Positions 26,268 to 35,319 of a stretch of 45,757 nucleotides of DNA are shown piece by piece. The translations under genes were made by a program, and so were the position numbers. The stretch's first letter is position 1; the number at the start of each line of letters is the position of its first letter. Below the pieces are notes generated by a model. That model worked only from the letters and a program-made list of their open reading frames with translations. It was not told the DNA's origin and did no database searches. This stretch comes from Primorskyibacter sedentarius (GTDB lineage: Bacteria; Pseudomonadota; Alphaproteobacteria; Rhodobacterales; Rhodobacteraceae): assembly GCF_004342065.1 (NCBI RefSeq), contig NZ_SLZU01000024.1, positions 1 through 45,757 on the forward strand, written 5' to 3'.

Positions 26268-28091
26268 TTAAGTGAAGAGAGCTTCGCGCAAATCTGAGAT
26301 CCGGTAGAAATCCACACCCACGGAAGCCTTGGAAACTGCGGGCCGAACTCCTGATCTTTTCAGGCGTCCCACGACTTCCCCAACTTGCAGATCATACTGC
26401 TCTGCAAGACGAGCCGGCGTAGTAAAGGTTGCCTTGAACCCTGCCACGCTATCGGGATCGAACCGCAAGATTTTGTGATCCTGATCTGGACCGATAATCT
26501 CGAAGACCGCCAGCTGAGTTGTCTCGTCATGATGGTCAACCAGCCGCCAACCAACCTCTTTCGGTATCTTGAGGGCTGAGAACGCTTCCATCGAAGACAT
26601 TCCCGCGGTGACAGTTTCTTTCTGACTTTTCACTTCGTCCGGATCCACCAAAATCGCGCCGATCCCTTCCAGGTCATTAACGCAGGCTACGCGACCGAGA
26701 AAGCCTCCGAGGATCAAGTGCACTACTACCACCGCCGGAACCTTGGCCTTTTCCGCAGCTTTTGAAATCGTCACCATCCCAGCAGATGGTTGGTCATTCA
26801 AAACCGCCTTTGCCTGAAGCTTGCCAACCAGCATGGCAATCTCCTCCTGATCAACGGATTTCTGCGTCCGACCTTTAACTCCGGGGCTCCCAGAATAGAT
26901 GGGTGTGAGCAGGCGATCAGAGAAAAGCTGATCCACCAGAGGGCGGGCGCAATTCATGAAATCGGGCAAAGAAATCACATGAACCATGCGTTTTATGCGG
27001 CTCGCAACCTCCCTGCCTTTGCCCACCGGGATCGGGAAGTGCGCAGGGGCGTTTTCCGGAATGACGTCAGCAGCCACCAACACGCTGCGCAGGGTCCGTG
27101 CATCCAGTTTTTGCTCCTTGGCCAGCGACGCCACAGTGTGCAGCAGACGCTCAGGCAGTGCGACGCCCAGGACCTTCTCCCCAGCAGCGAGCGCAATGTT
27201 TTCAACGATCACCTCCCTAAGAATGCGGACGATGTCTCCTGGCTCTTTGAGTGACTTGGAATGTGCCAAGGCATTGTAGAAGCATCCGAAAATTTTGCGC
27301 GCACCAGGGGTGCCAGATGCGCAATCAAATTTGCGGATTTGTGACTGAAGTGCTGGACGAATGCCGTCCTCGCCTTGCGAAGTGCATTCGAACCCCATCC
27401 GCCCGGCAAAGTCCCAGTCATCTTGGGACAGTTCAGGCAACTTCTGCTGGGGTCCAAATGCCAGCAACGCACCGAGAAGTTCGGTCGCACGTGTTGCTTG
27501 ATCCAAAGTCTGTGCGTCCAGCCAGACCGGCCCGGATTTTCCATCCAGACGGCGCAGAACATAATCCTGGAGCGGGGACACTGAACGGCGCGGTGCCTTT
27601 GCGATCATCTCATCAAGCTCGTCTCCACGCTCAGGCACGCGCCGATTGAGTTCATGAAACTTGTCATCCCACTTAGCCTTCGCCTGCCTGACGAGTGGAA
27701 TCGAGTGGTGCGGACATGTCCTCACCACAGAGAGAGACCACTCCCAACGTCCAAGGCGCCTGCCAGTCTGATCGTCTTCTGCCAAGCACGCAGGGCAGAA
27801 GACGGTGAAAGGGTTGGCCAGAAACTCGGCAGAGACCATCTCGCCGCGGAGATCATATGCCCGCTTCCCGATCCGCACGGCGGCATTCGCGCGCAGATTG
27901 GCAAGCGGGACACCAGAGACCTCAGCCAACCGGCTAAGCGCCTTCTCGTTATTGGAAGCCATATCTTCGGGGGCAACTTGGAAATCGTGAAGGAATGGCA
28001 CCAGGTGGCCACCTGTGTGGGTCTCAGCGAGGAACGCTGCAAAAGACAGAGGGCTTTCGTTCTGGTCGAAGGGGATGTGAGGTGCCAGCAT
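26268..28091 (-). CDS. tniQ: TniQ/TnsD-like target-selection protein
   Basis: The 607-residue protein shows the TniQ N-terminal zinc-binding pattern: CPAC (Cys99, Cys102), a Trp-containing linker (GRRLGRWEWSLSVV) and CPHH (Cys126, His128/129). The N-terminal stretch DQNESPLSFAAFLAET is also typical. The long C-terminal half (~250-607) contains several helix-turn-helix-like segments, for example TTPARLAEQYDLQVGEVVGRLKRSG. At this length it resembles TnsD-type proteins that bind a fixed attachment site, rather than the shorter (~400-residue) TniQ of CRISPR-guided elements. Its ATG overlaps the tnsC stop by one base (TAATG). The specific target cannot be deduced. Confidence 0.85.
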   Translation of the reverse strand: MLAPHIPFDQNESPLSFAAFLAETHTGGHLVPFLHDFQVAPEDMASNNEKALSRLAEVSGVPLANLRANAAVRIGKRAYDLRGEMVSAEFLANPFTVFCPACLAEDDQTGRRLGRWEWSLSVVRTCPHHSIPLVRQAKAKWDDKFHELNRRVPERGDELDEMIAKAPRRSVSPLQDYVLRRLDGKSGPVWLDAQTLDQATRATELLGALLAFGPQQKLPELSQDDWDFAGRMGFECTSQGEDGIRPALQSQIRKFDCASGTPGARKIFGCFYNALAHSKSLKEPGDIVRILREVIVENIALAAGEKVLGVALPERLLHTVASLAKEQKLDARTLRSVLVAADVIPENAPAHFPIPVGKGREVASRIKRMVHVISLPDFMNCARPLVDQLFSDRLLTPIYSGSPGVKGRTQKSVDQEEIAMLVGKLQAKAVLNDQPSAGMVTISKAAEKAKVPAVVVVHLILGGFLGRVACVNDLEGIGAILVDPDEVKSQKETVTAGMSSMEAFSALKIPKEVGWRLVDHHDETTQLAVFEIIGPDQDHKILRFDPDSVAGFKATFTTPARLAEQYDLQVGEVVGRLKRSGVRPAVSKASVGVDFYRISDLREALFT

Positions 28092-29101
28092 TAGCGTTCT
28101 CCCGCCGAAGTGAGCTTCGTCTCGCCCAGATCAATCGTGGCCCAATGGCGTGCCAGAAAGACATTCTGGCCCATGGCGCAACCTTCCTGCATACCCCAGC
28201 TCTCGGCGAAGTGGTTGATCATCAATTCATTGGCATCTTCCAATGCCGCAATTTCGAGGGCCGCGAGGATGTTCTCGATACAACGACCGAAGCGGTTGCG
28301 ACTGGCGTGCACAAGCCGATCCACCAGGTCATCCGCCGAAGGAGGCTGCATGCCAACAGCGTCGCAGAAATTGGCGATGACACCGGTCAAAGCCCTCCGG
28401 TCCGAATGCGGCGAGACATCAGCCAACGGCAAACGCCAGTAGCGACGCGTGACTTGGGCATCACAGGAGGCGATCTGCCAGAGGCTCTCGATGCCGCTCA
28501 GCACAACACTGACGGCGCCGTCCCCCTGCATCAGGTTCCGGACTGTTTTCAGGAACACATCAACCTTGAAACGTGTGCCTGCACCAAAAAGGTCGTGTGC
28601 CTCGTCGATCCAAAGGATCGCCGTTCCACGCTGCTTGAACCGGTGCCGCACCTGCCGCATGAGGTCGTCCTCAGTCACTGCGTTTGAGCGCGAGGCCGCT
28701 GGATATCCGCTTGCGTGCAGGATCTCGATCGCAAGGCTTTTGGCCGTAGGAGGGCTGGGCACACGAACCCCAACCCATGGCTGATGCGCAGCATTGCGCG
28801 GCTGAAGCGCGGGGTGGGTTTTGAGACCATGCAGCACAAGGGATGTCTTACCACCGCCAGCAGGCTCTACGACGGCGATCCCGCGGGCATCGCCATTCTT
28901 GGTGTAAAGGCGAGGTGCGGCAATGACGTTGCCCTGCTCATCGCGCTGCAGCAACCGGTCGAGGTAGCTGCGGAACTGGACGTCCCGCGGCGTCGAGAGA
29001 TGTTTGTCCCGCAGCCGATCGACGGCTGCGAGCTTCGTGTTGATGGAAGGAAGTGCTGTAGGTGTTGTGTTGATGGTCGGAAATGTTGCGCTCATGTTCA
29101 T
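28091..29101 (-). CDS. tnsC: TnsC/TniB-like AAA+ transposition regulator
   Basis: The 336-residue ATPase has Walker A PAGGGKTS (80-87), Walker B ILWIDEAH (162-169) and a sensor-like SVVLSGIESLW. These are as in TniB/TnsC proteins that form ATP-dependent filaments linking target selector and transposase. It starts at ATG 29101, overlapping the tnsB stop (ATGA). Together with TnsA, TnsB and TniQ it completes a Tn7-like core. Confidence 0.88.
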   Translation of the reverse strand: MNMSATFPTINTTPTALPSINTKLAAVDRLRDKHLSTPRDVQFRSYLDRLLQRDEQGNVIAAPRLYTKNGDARGIAVVEPAGGGKTSLVLHGLKTHPALQPRNAAHQPWVGVRVPSPPTAKSLAIEILHASGYPAASRSNAVTEDDLMRQVRHRFKQRGTAILWIDEAHDLFGAGTRFKVDVFLKTVRNLMQGDGAVSVVLSGIESLWQIASCDAQVTRRYWRLPLADVSPHSDRRALTGVIANFCDAVGMQPPSADDLVDRLVHASRNRFGRCIENILAALEIAALEDANELMINHFAESWGMQEGCAMGQNVFLARHWATIDLGETKLTSAGER

Positions 29102-31317
29102 TTATCCTCTACGGTCCAAGCGTTACTTTCATCAGCCCCATCGGCATCGTTGCCAGACTGATGATCGGGAAATTGGATCGTCCCAAAGCTGCCGGAAGCA
29201 ATTTCCGTAAGGTCAGGCTGATCATTTTCACCGGATGCGTCCGAGGGCGATGAACCCACCATAGGAAGGCTGGTACCCCACGCGCTGCGTTGACCGTCGT
29301 AGGGGTTCTGAGCCTCGGTTTCAGAAGTCTTGAAACCGATGAACAACCGGTCCTCTTCGTAGTTCATCCGCTCATCAGACCAATCTTCCACAGTGAGGCC
29401 AACGTGCGTCATTGCAGCACCGTTTGTTTCTTTGATGAAATCGAGCGCTTGCCGGACCACAGAACGATCAACTTCCGCATTGCGATTATTCTGCGCCCGA
29501 ATTTCTGCTGCCGCCTGCAGCCACTCCTGTGCCGAGACGCCACGATACCTGTCAAAGACTGCAGGAACTTCGAACCAGCGACCGCTCAACTCTACCCAGA
29601 TTGCGCCGATGTCTTCAGGGTACCAGCGAACGTTAACCTTCCGCTCTTCGGATTGCGCCATATAGCGGGCCAGGACTTCAGAATGGTAACGGACGCCAAA
29701 GACCGTGATCCCTTTGCGAGTGACTGTGCGCTCATGTTCTTGCCCAAAGATCAAACGGCGACGGCCAAGGTCAGGCGGCGGCTGGACACCGAATTTCTCG
29801 ACCAGGCGGTTCCAGCAGTCCAACGGTGTCTCTCCATTCAGCCCGCTATGCGCCGAGCGGTGATAAACATCGACAACATAGCGCACCAAGACCGAGCAGA
29901 ACTCCTCCGGGTTCAGACAGGCACGCTCTCCGGAGTCATAGTCGCCGCGGGCGGCAATGTTGCTGAATGTACGCCCACTCAACCTCGGCATAAGCTGCGT
30001 GGCAAAGGTACCGAAGACACGCTCGATCCGGCCCTTCAGTTGCGGATCTCCCGCCGGGCAGTATTCCACTGTAATCCCCAAATCGGACGTCCGCGTCCGG
30101 ACAAGCATCGAAAGGTTATAGCTCGCGCAGTCGGTCACGATATGCGAAGGCCACCCGAATTGGTTCCACGGGGAAAGACCGCCGCAAGCGTCCGCCCAGA
30201 CGCCCTTGTCGCGCATCATCATTTCGATGACCCGCAGGGCACTCTGCGAATTGGGGGTACGGGAAATCACCATACCGACAATGCAGCGCGTCGCAGAACA
30301 AATTGCGACGGTGATCCACCAGCGCGCTTTCTTCTTGTCCAGCCCGAGCTTTTTCTTCTCCTCGGCTGTCAGGTGGTGGAACAACCCTCCCTCCGCCATC
30401 AGCGTAATGGCATCAACGTCCCACTCATCGAACTCTACACGCTGCATGGGCCTTTCCACCTGCAGGCCCATACCTACTGGCGCGAAGTGACGGTTTGCAG
30501 CTTGACGGCTGTGCCGGGTCAACGTCACATCGAATGGGTTGAGCTTGCGGATTGCCTGCCGCACGGTTTCGCGAGAGGGGCAAACCAGTTCTGGTTGTCC
30601 TTCGGCACGACGTTTCGCGTTCTCATCGACGAAGGCGTCTTTCACTTCCCCGAAAATTATCGCCTGAGATGGTTGTTGATCATCGAGGTATTTGCTGACG
30701 ATCTGACCCATGATCATCAGCTCATCTGCAGTAAGGCGCCGGTCACGGTTCCCACGCTCGACCATGTTATCGTAGAGCCCTGCCAGACCAAAACGCCGCT
30801 CTTTACGCTCCCATTCAATCACCGTCTTGGCGCCCAGCTTTCTTGGAACGGCAAGACTTTCACTGCTGTCTTCCGGATGGCCCTCAGCCAAAATTTCCCC
30901 GACGCGAAGTTTGATAACCCCAAGGTAAGGCCTAACAGAATTAGCTGAGCGGCTGACATTCTTAGTCTCGTCCATCAACAGCTCACGGAATGCTTGAACT
31001 GTTGCCATCCGCATCGCTGCCTTTTTTTGTGCCTCCGGCCCCCTGAGGGAAAGAAGTTCATTGTCCGGCAGAATGCGCTCGCGCAGATGCTCAGGCTGAT
31101 GTTCATTCGGTGTGCAGGCAAAATTCCCGACCGACAGGTAACGGCTGATCTCCGCGTTGGTCATTACCTGGGGAACGCCTACCCCTTTCGCGGCCACAAA
31201 TGTGTGGCCCTCCTCACGCGTCTCAAAGTAGCGATAGGGCTGCTGTCCGATCACGATGCCGTCGTATTTCGAGAACGAAAATTTTGGCTGCACCGGGCTT
31301 GGTTTACTGGCGATCAT
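29098..31317 (-). CDS. tnsB: TnsB/TniA-like DDE transposase
   Basis: The 739-residue protein has an N-terminal DNA-binding region (~60-260) and an RNase H-like catalytic core. Likely catalytic residues are Asp300 in FDEWDVDAI, Asp396 in HIVTDCASYN and Glu432 in GRIERVFG. A Mu-type C-terminal barrel follows (~540-620, with FGVRYHSEVLARYM and KVNVRWYPEDIGAIWV). It binds the transposon ends and performs 3'-end cleavage and strand transfer. The Asp/Glu-rich tail (~680-739) would be the TnsC-interacting tail. It overlaps tnsA at its start (ATGA). Confidence 0.92.
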   Translation of the reverse strand: MIASKPSPVQPKFSFSKYDGIVIGQQPYRYFETREEGHTFVAAKGVGVPQVMTNAEISRYLSVGNFACTPNEHQPEHLRERILPDNELLSLRGPEAQKKAAMRMATVQAFRELLMDETKNVSRSANSVRPYLGVIKLRVGEILAEGHPEDSSESLAVPRKLGAKTVIEWERKERRFGLAGLYDNMVERGNRDRRLTADELMIMGQIVSKYLDDQQPSQAIIFGEVKDAFVDENAKRRAEGQPELVCPSRETVRQAIRKLNPFDVTLTRHSRQAANRHFAPVGMGLQVERPMQRVEFDEWDVDAITLMAEGGLFHHLTAEEKKKLGLDKKKARWWITVAICSATRCIVGMVISRTPNSQSALRVIEMMMRDKGVWADACGGLSPWNQFGWPSHIVTDCASYNLSMLVRTRTSDLGITVEYCPAGDPQLKGRIERVFGTFATQLMPRLSGRTFSNIAARGDYDSGERACLNPEEFCSVLVRYVVDVYHRSAHSGLNGETPLDCWNRLVEKFGVQPPPDLGRRRLIFGQEHERTVTRKGITVFGVRYHSEVLARYMAQSEERKVNVRWYPEDIGAIWVELSGRWFEVPAVFDRYRGVSAQEWLQAAAEIRAQNNRNAEVDRSVVRQALDFIKETNGAAMTHVGLTVEDWSDERMNYEEDRLFIGFKTSETEAQNPYDGQRSAWGTSLPMVGSSPSDASGENDQPDLTEIASGSFGTIQFPDHQSGNDADGADESNAWTVEDK

Positions 31318-31988
31318 TTGGAAATCCTCCGACGCACGTAGGCCTCGTGGGCAATACGTACCTTTTTGACGAGTTCGAGTTCATGAGAACGGATCAAGCG
31401 CACGATCGCCCGAAAGCCGCGCGCGCCAAGGCCAATCGCATCGACCAGATCCTGAATTTGAGCAGTGGCGACCATCTTAGCCATCGCCGCGCGAGCAGCC
31501 GCATCAGCTTCGAAATCCGCGTGGCGCATTTCGTGCATGATTTCGGCGTTGAAGTACTCGACCGGATCAATATCGCGTTCAGTCATGACAACGACTTCGT
31601 CGGCAAAATCCGGCGTCACCTGTGCTGCGATCCGCGCCAGTTCGAGCTGAACTTCGGGATGAAGGCGGCGATACTCGGATTTCACCATGATGGCCTTACG
31701 GCTACCATCTGCCATCAGCGCCACGAAATCAAAGTGATGATTTCCTGGTTCGCCGTCAGGTTTCACCCACGCAAACGGCACTTGGTTTTCCAAGCCCACG
31801 ACATCGGGCCGGGCAAGCGTTACGAGTGCAACACGAAGTTCGGTGTTGCTCTCGACGTCCATTGTTTCACCTTCGTCAGGCCCGAAGGTGAATTGGCCTG
31901 TAAAGTGATTGCGGCGCCCTTTTGCGACTTTGCGATCTGTTTTCCGGCGCACGGGAAAGGTCACGCCGCCTCCTGGTGTAAGTTTCAT
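31314..31988 (-). CDS. tnsA: TnsA-like endonuclease subunit of a heteromeric transposase
   Basis: The 224-residue protein has the TnsA restriction-like fold pattern. Glu46 in the VESNTE segment, Asp87 in HHFDFVALMADG and Lys103 in AIMVKSEYR correspond to the E-D-K triad of TnsA. The residue before Lys, Gln in E. coli TnsA, is replaced. The C-terminal helical domain (~120-224) would contact TnsC. TnsA cuts the 5' ends, so its presence predicts cut-and-paste rather than replicative transposition. A good ribosome site (GGAGACAAGGA) precedes ATG 31988. It is the first gene of the operon. Confidence 0.82.
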   Translation of the reverse strand: MKLTPGGGVTFPVRRKTDRKVAKGRRNHFTGQFTFGPDEGETMDVESNTELRVALVTLARPDVVGLENQVPFAWVKPDGEPGNHHFDFVALMADGSRKAIMVKSEYRRLHPEVQLELARIAAQVTPDFADEVVVMTERDIDPVEYFNAEIMHEMRHADFEADAAARAAMAKMVATAQIQDLVDAIGLGARGFRAIVRLIRSHELELVKKVRIAHEAYVRRRISK

Positions 31989-32880
31989 TCCTTGTCTCCA
32001 TTTGACATAGGGGTATCGCTCGCCGGAATTTGCTCCGACGCTGCCCGCAGGCTGCGATACAAATTGTTGGTAGTGTTTTGGGCCGCTCAGTGTTTCAGGC
32101 GGCTCCGATTACAAGCCCCTCGATGAATTGGCTTGCTGGCTTGTGCTGGGTTACTCTGTGTCCTTGACCATCATGATCATCTCCTGCTGGGTTGCCCACT
32201 CAACCGACGCCGTCCTGCGACTGTCGATTAAGAGGTTGGCCGGATGCCTGTTTCACGAAGAAAAAACTGCGTTCGGATCAGTATCTTTGGCTGTTAGCCT
32301 TCGCTTGAGGACGAGAAACTACCCATCTCGGATGCTCGAACAACAGCTGATTTTGGCCAAAATTTATTTGCAGAAACCGTTTCCGTCGAAATAGAAACGA
32401 TCCCATACGTCAATCAAAATAAGCTCAAGTATTTGATTAATATATAAAAATACAGGTCGAAGGACAAACCTCAGAATGGGCGCTCTGGGGTTTTCTTTTC
32501 TGGACCTTTGGAAAGGGGACCAATCAGTGACAGACACCCAATAATGGCAGCGACATTTTTGCAACGCACCGAAGCAAAGCGGAACTGTAAATGTAGGTTC
32601 GAAACATCGCGGCGGTCATCGGACACGAGAATAGGGCCGCGAATCGCAGGATGTCTTTAACGAAGATCGCTGAGCGCGCGGCAAGCGCAGATGCAGAAAC
32701 GCCCGCTTCCAGCGCCTCTCTGAATTTGCAGCAAAGTAGGTTGCCCGCTTACAAGTTTCGCCTGGCAGGCACTCCGCCAAAGCGGGTAATGTTCTTGAGA
32801 AGCCTGAATATTTCCTGTCTTAATAGAAAAAACAACCAAGCCCGCTTCTGAAGCAGGATCATCGGCATAAGAGGTGCAGC
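31989..32880. other. Gene-free stretch between tnsA and hsdM
   Basis: These 892 bp contain no gene I can support. They must hold the promoters of the divergent tnsA and hsdM operons. They become strongly AT-rich around 32380-32460 (ATTTGATTAATATATAAAAA). In Tn7 the tnsA gene lies next to the right end, so the corresponding transposon end is expected here, but I did not find repeated TnsB-type sites by eye. An 88-codon frame at 32128-32394 looks random. Confidence 0.5.
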
Positions 32881-35319
32881 ATGGCAATCAAGAAAAGTGA
32901 TATTTACCGATCCCTCTGGGACAGTTGCGACCAATTGCGAGGAGGCATGGATGCCTCACTCTACAAAGATTACATCCTCACCTTGCTCTTCGTGAAATAC
33001 GTCTCCGACCGGGCGGGTCAGGCCGACGCCCTCATCGAGGTGCCAGAAGGCTGCTCTTTCGAAGACATCCGAAGCCTGCGCGGAACTAAGGAAATCGGCG
33101 AAGGCATCGACACAGCTATCGCAGGCATTGCGGAAGCGAACGACCTAAAGAACGTCATCGACCGCGCCTACTTCAACGATACCGAAAAGTTCGGTCGCGG
33201 TGCCAAGATGATCACCACGCTCACCGCGTTGATCAACATTTTCAGCCGCGAAGAGCTGAACTTCAGCCGCAATCGGGCAGATGGCGACGACATTCTGGGC
33301 GATGCCTACGAATACCTGATGCGGAATTTCGCGACGGAGTCAGGTAAGAGCAAGGGACAGTTCTACACGCCTGCGGAGGTCTCTCGTATCGTGGCGGCAG
33401 TCGCAGGCGTCAATCGCGCCACCAGCCCACAGCAGACCGTATACGACCCCACCTGTGGGTCCGGCTCACTGTTGCTGAAGGCAGCCGACGCCGCCGATGT
33501 CAGCCTGACCATCTATGGGCAGGAAATGGACATCACCACGCGCGGCCTCGCCAAGATGAATATGATCATGCACGGGCGCGAGGATGCTGAGATCGCCCAG
33601 GGCGACGTTATTGGCGAACCGCAATTCAAGGCATCCGAAACCGAACTACAGACCTTCGACTTCCTCGTCGCCAACCCGCCCTTCTCTGCCAAGGCTTGGG
33701 GCTCTGGTCTGACCGCCGATACCCGGTTCGGACGCTTTGATCTTGGCATGCCACCGGACAAGAATGGCGACTTTGCCTTCCTCCTGCACATCCTCGGCTC
33801 GATGAAGGCCACAGGCTCCGGCGCGGTCATCCTGCCCCATGGTGTGCTGTTTCGCGGCAACAAGGAATCCGAGCTGCGCGAAAAGATCCTCAAGCGCGGC
33901 TATATCAAGGCGATTATCGGCCTGCCCGCGAACCTGTTCTACGGCACCGGCATTCCCGCCTCGATCATCGTTCTCGACAAATCCGGGGCCTGCGCCGAGC
34001 GCCCTGTATTTATGATCGACGCCTCGCGCGGCTTTATCAAGGACGGTAACAAGAACCGCCTGCGCGAGCGGGACATCCACAAGATTACCGACGCCTATAC
34101 CCGCGAGGCCGAAATCAAAGGCTACAGCCGCCTCGTCCCCTATGCCGAGATTACGCGCAACGACTTCAACCTGAATATCCCGCGCTACATTGACGGCTCC
34201 GATCCCGAAGATCTTCAGGACATCGAGGCGCACCTGAAGGGCGGCGTGCCGAACCGTGATATAGACCTGCTGGCCGAGTTCTGGGATGTCATGCCGGGCG
34301 TGCGCGCCACCCTCTTCGGGCCGAACCCACGCGCAGGCTACTCTGATCCCCTGATCGAGCCGGAGGAGGTTCGCACGACCATCCGCAACCATCCCGAATT
34401 CGGGGCCTTCCGCAACCGAGTCCATGCCATCCTCGACGGCTGGGCGGGACAGAACGCGCCGCTCATGGATGGCATTCAGATCGGCGACAAGCCGAAGGAC
34501 CTGATCCACACCATCGCCGAGGAGATGCTGACCCGCTTTGCCGAGGCCCCACTGATTGACCAGTATGAGGCCTATCAGCGGCTCATGTCATACTGGTCGG
34601 ACACGATGCAGGACGACGTGTTCATCATCGCCCATGATGGCTGGGACGCGGCCAAGGAACTGCGCGAGGCCCGAAAGGAGACCGACGCCAAAGGTAAGGT
34701 CAAATGGCTGGAAGAGGCCGACCTGACGGTGAACAAGGTGCGCCTTGTGGCCGATGTCATCCCGCCCGCGCTGATCGTCGCGCGGTTCTTCCCCGAGATG
34801 CAGCAGGCGCTGGACGATGGGCAGGCCAAGGCAGAGGAACTGGGCCGCGAGATCGAGGAACTGGTCGAGGAACACGGGGTTGAGGGCGGACTGCTGGCCG
34901 ATGCGCTGACCGAGGCGGGCAAACTGACCGCCGCTTCGGTGAAGGCGCGTATGAAATCCGGCGAGGCCGACGCCGATGAGGACAAGTTGCTGAAACAGTT
35001 GGCCAAGGTGATGACAGCCGAGACGGCGGCCAAGAAGGCGGTCAAGGAGGTCGAGGAGGCACTAACCGAGGCCACGCTGAAGAAATACCCCGAATTGACC
35101 GAGGAGGAAATCCGCTCCCTGGTCGTGGATGACAAATGGCAGACCGACATAGCCGAGCTGATCGAAGCCGAGATTGAGGCGCGGACCGAGCAGATGACCG
35201 CCCGGGTGCGGGTCCTGACAGAGCGGTATGGGTATACGTTGCCCGAAGTTTCCGCCGAAATGAACGCACTTTCAAAGCAAGTCGACGAGCACCTCAAGGC
35301 TATGGGGTTCGTAGCGTGA
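32881..35319 (+). CDS. hsdM: Type I restriction-modification DNA methyltransferase HsdM
   Basis: The 812-residue N6-adenine methyltransferase has an N-terminal HsdM helical domain (1-150), SAM motif DPTCGSGSL (189-197) and catalytic NPPF (265-268). Beyond ~560 it carries a ~250-residue extension rich in Lys and Glu that looks coiled-coil or helical, longer than the ~500-residue classical HsdM. With HsdS it methylates adenines in a bipartite site, and with HsdR it forms the restriction complex. A GAGGTG ribosome site precedes ATG 32881. It overlaps hsdS by 4 bp (GTGA). Confidence 0.97.
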   Translation: MAIKKSDIYRSLWDSCDQLRGGMDASLYKDYILTLLFVKYVSDRAGQADALIEVPEGCSFEDIRSLRGTKEIGEGIDTAIAGIAEANDLKNVIDRAYFNDTEKFGRGAKMITTLTALINIFSREELNFSRNRADGDDILGDAYEYLMRNFATESGKSKGQFYTPAEVSRIVAAVAGVNRATSPQQTVYDPTCGSGSLLLKAADAADVSLTIYGQEMDITTRGLAKMNMIMHGREDAEIAQGDVIGEPQFKASETELQTFDFLVANPPFSAKAWGSGLTADTRFGRFDLGMPPDKNGDFAFLLHILGSMKATGSGAVILPHGVLFRGNKESELREKILKRGYIKAIIGLPANLFYGTGIPASIIVLDKSGACAERPVFMIDASRGFIKDGNKNRLRERDIHKITDAYTREAEIKGYSRLVPYAEITRNDFNLNIPRYIDGSDPEDLQDIEAHLKGGVPNRDIDLLAEFWDVMPGVRATLFGPNPRAGYSDPLIEPEEVRTTIRNHPEFGAFRNRVHAILDGWAGQNAPLMDGIQIGDKPKDLIHTIAEEMLTRFAEAPLIDQYEAYQRLMSYWSDTMQDDVFIIAHDGWDAAKELREARKETDAKGKVKWLEEADLTVNKVRLVADVIPPALIVARFFPEMQQALDDGQAKAEELGREIEELVEEHGVEGGLLADALTEAGKLTAASVKARMKSGEADADEDKLLKQLAKVMTAETAAKKAVKEVEEALTEATLKKYPELTEEEIRSLVVDDKWQTDIAELIEAEIEARTEQMTARVRVLTERYGYTLPEVSAEMNALSKQVDEHLKAMGFVA

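Noticed and set aside
29290-30948. 552-codon plus-strand open frame
   Set aside because: Lies fully antisense to the TnsB-like gene, which has catalytic motifs; no domain is visible in the antisense product.
26268-32880. CRISPR-associated transposon (CAST)
   Set aside because: No repeat-spacer array and no Cas gene were found in the window, and the TniQ is of TnsD size.
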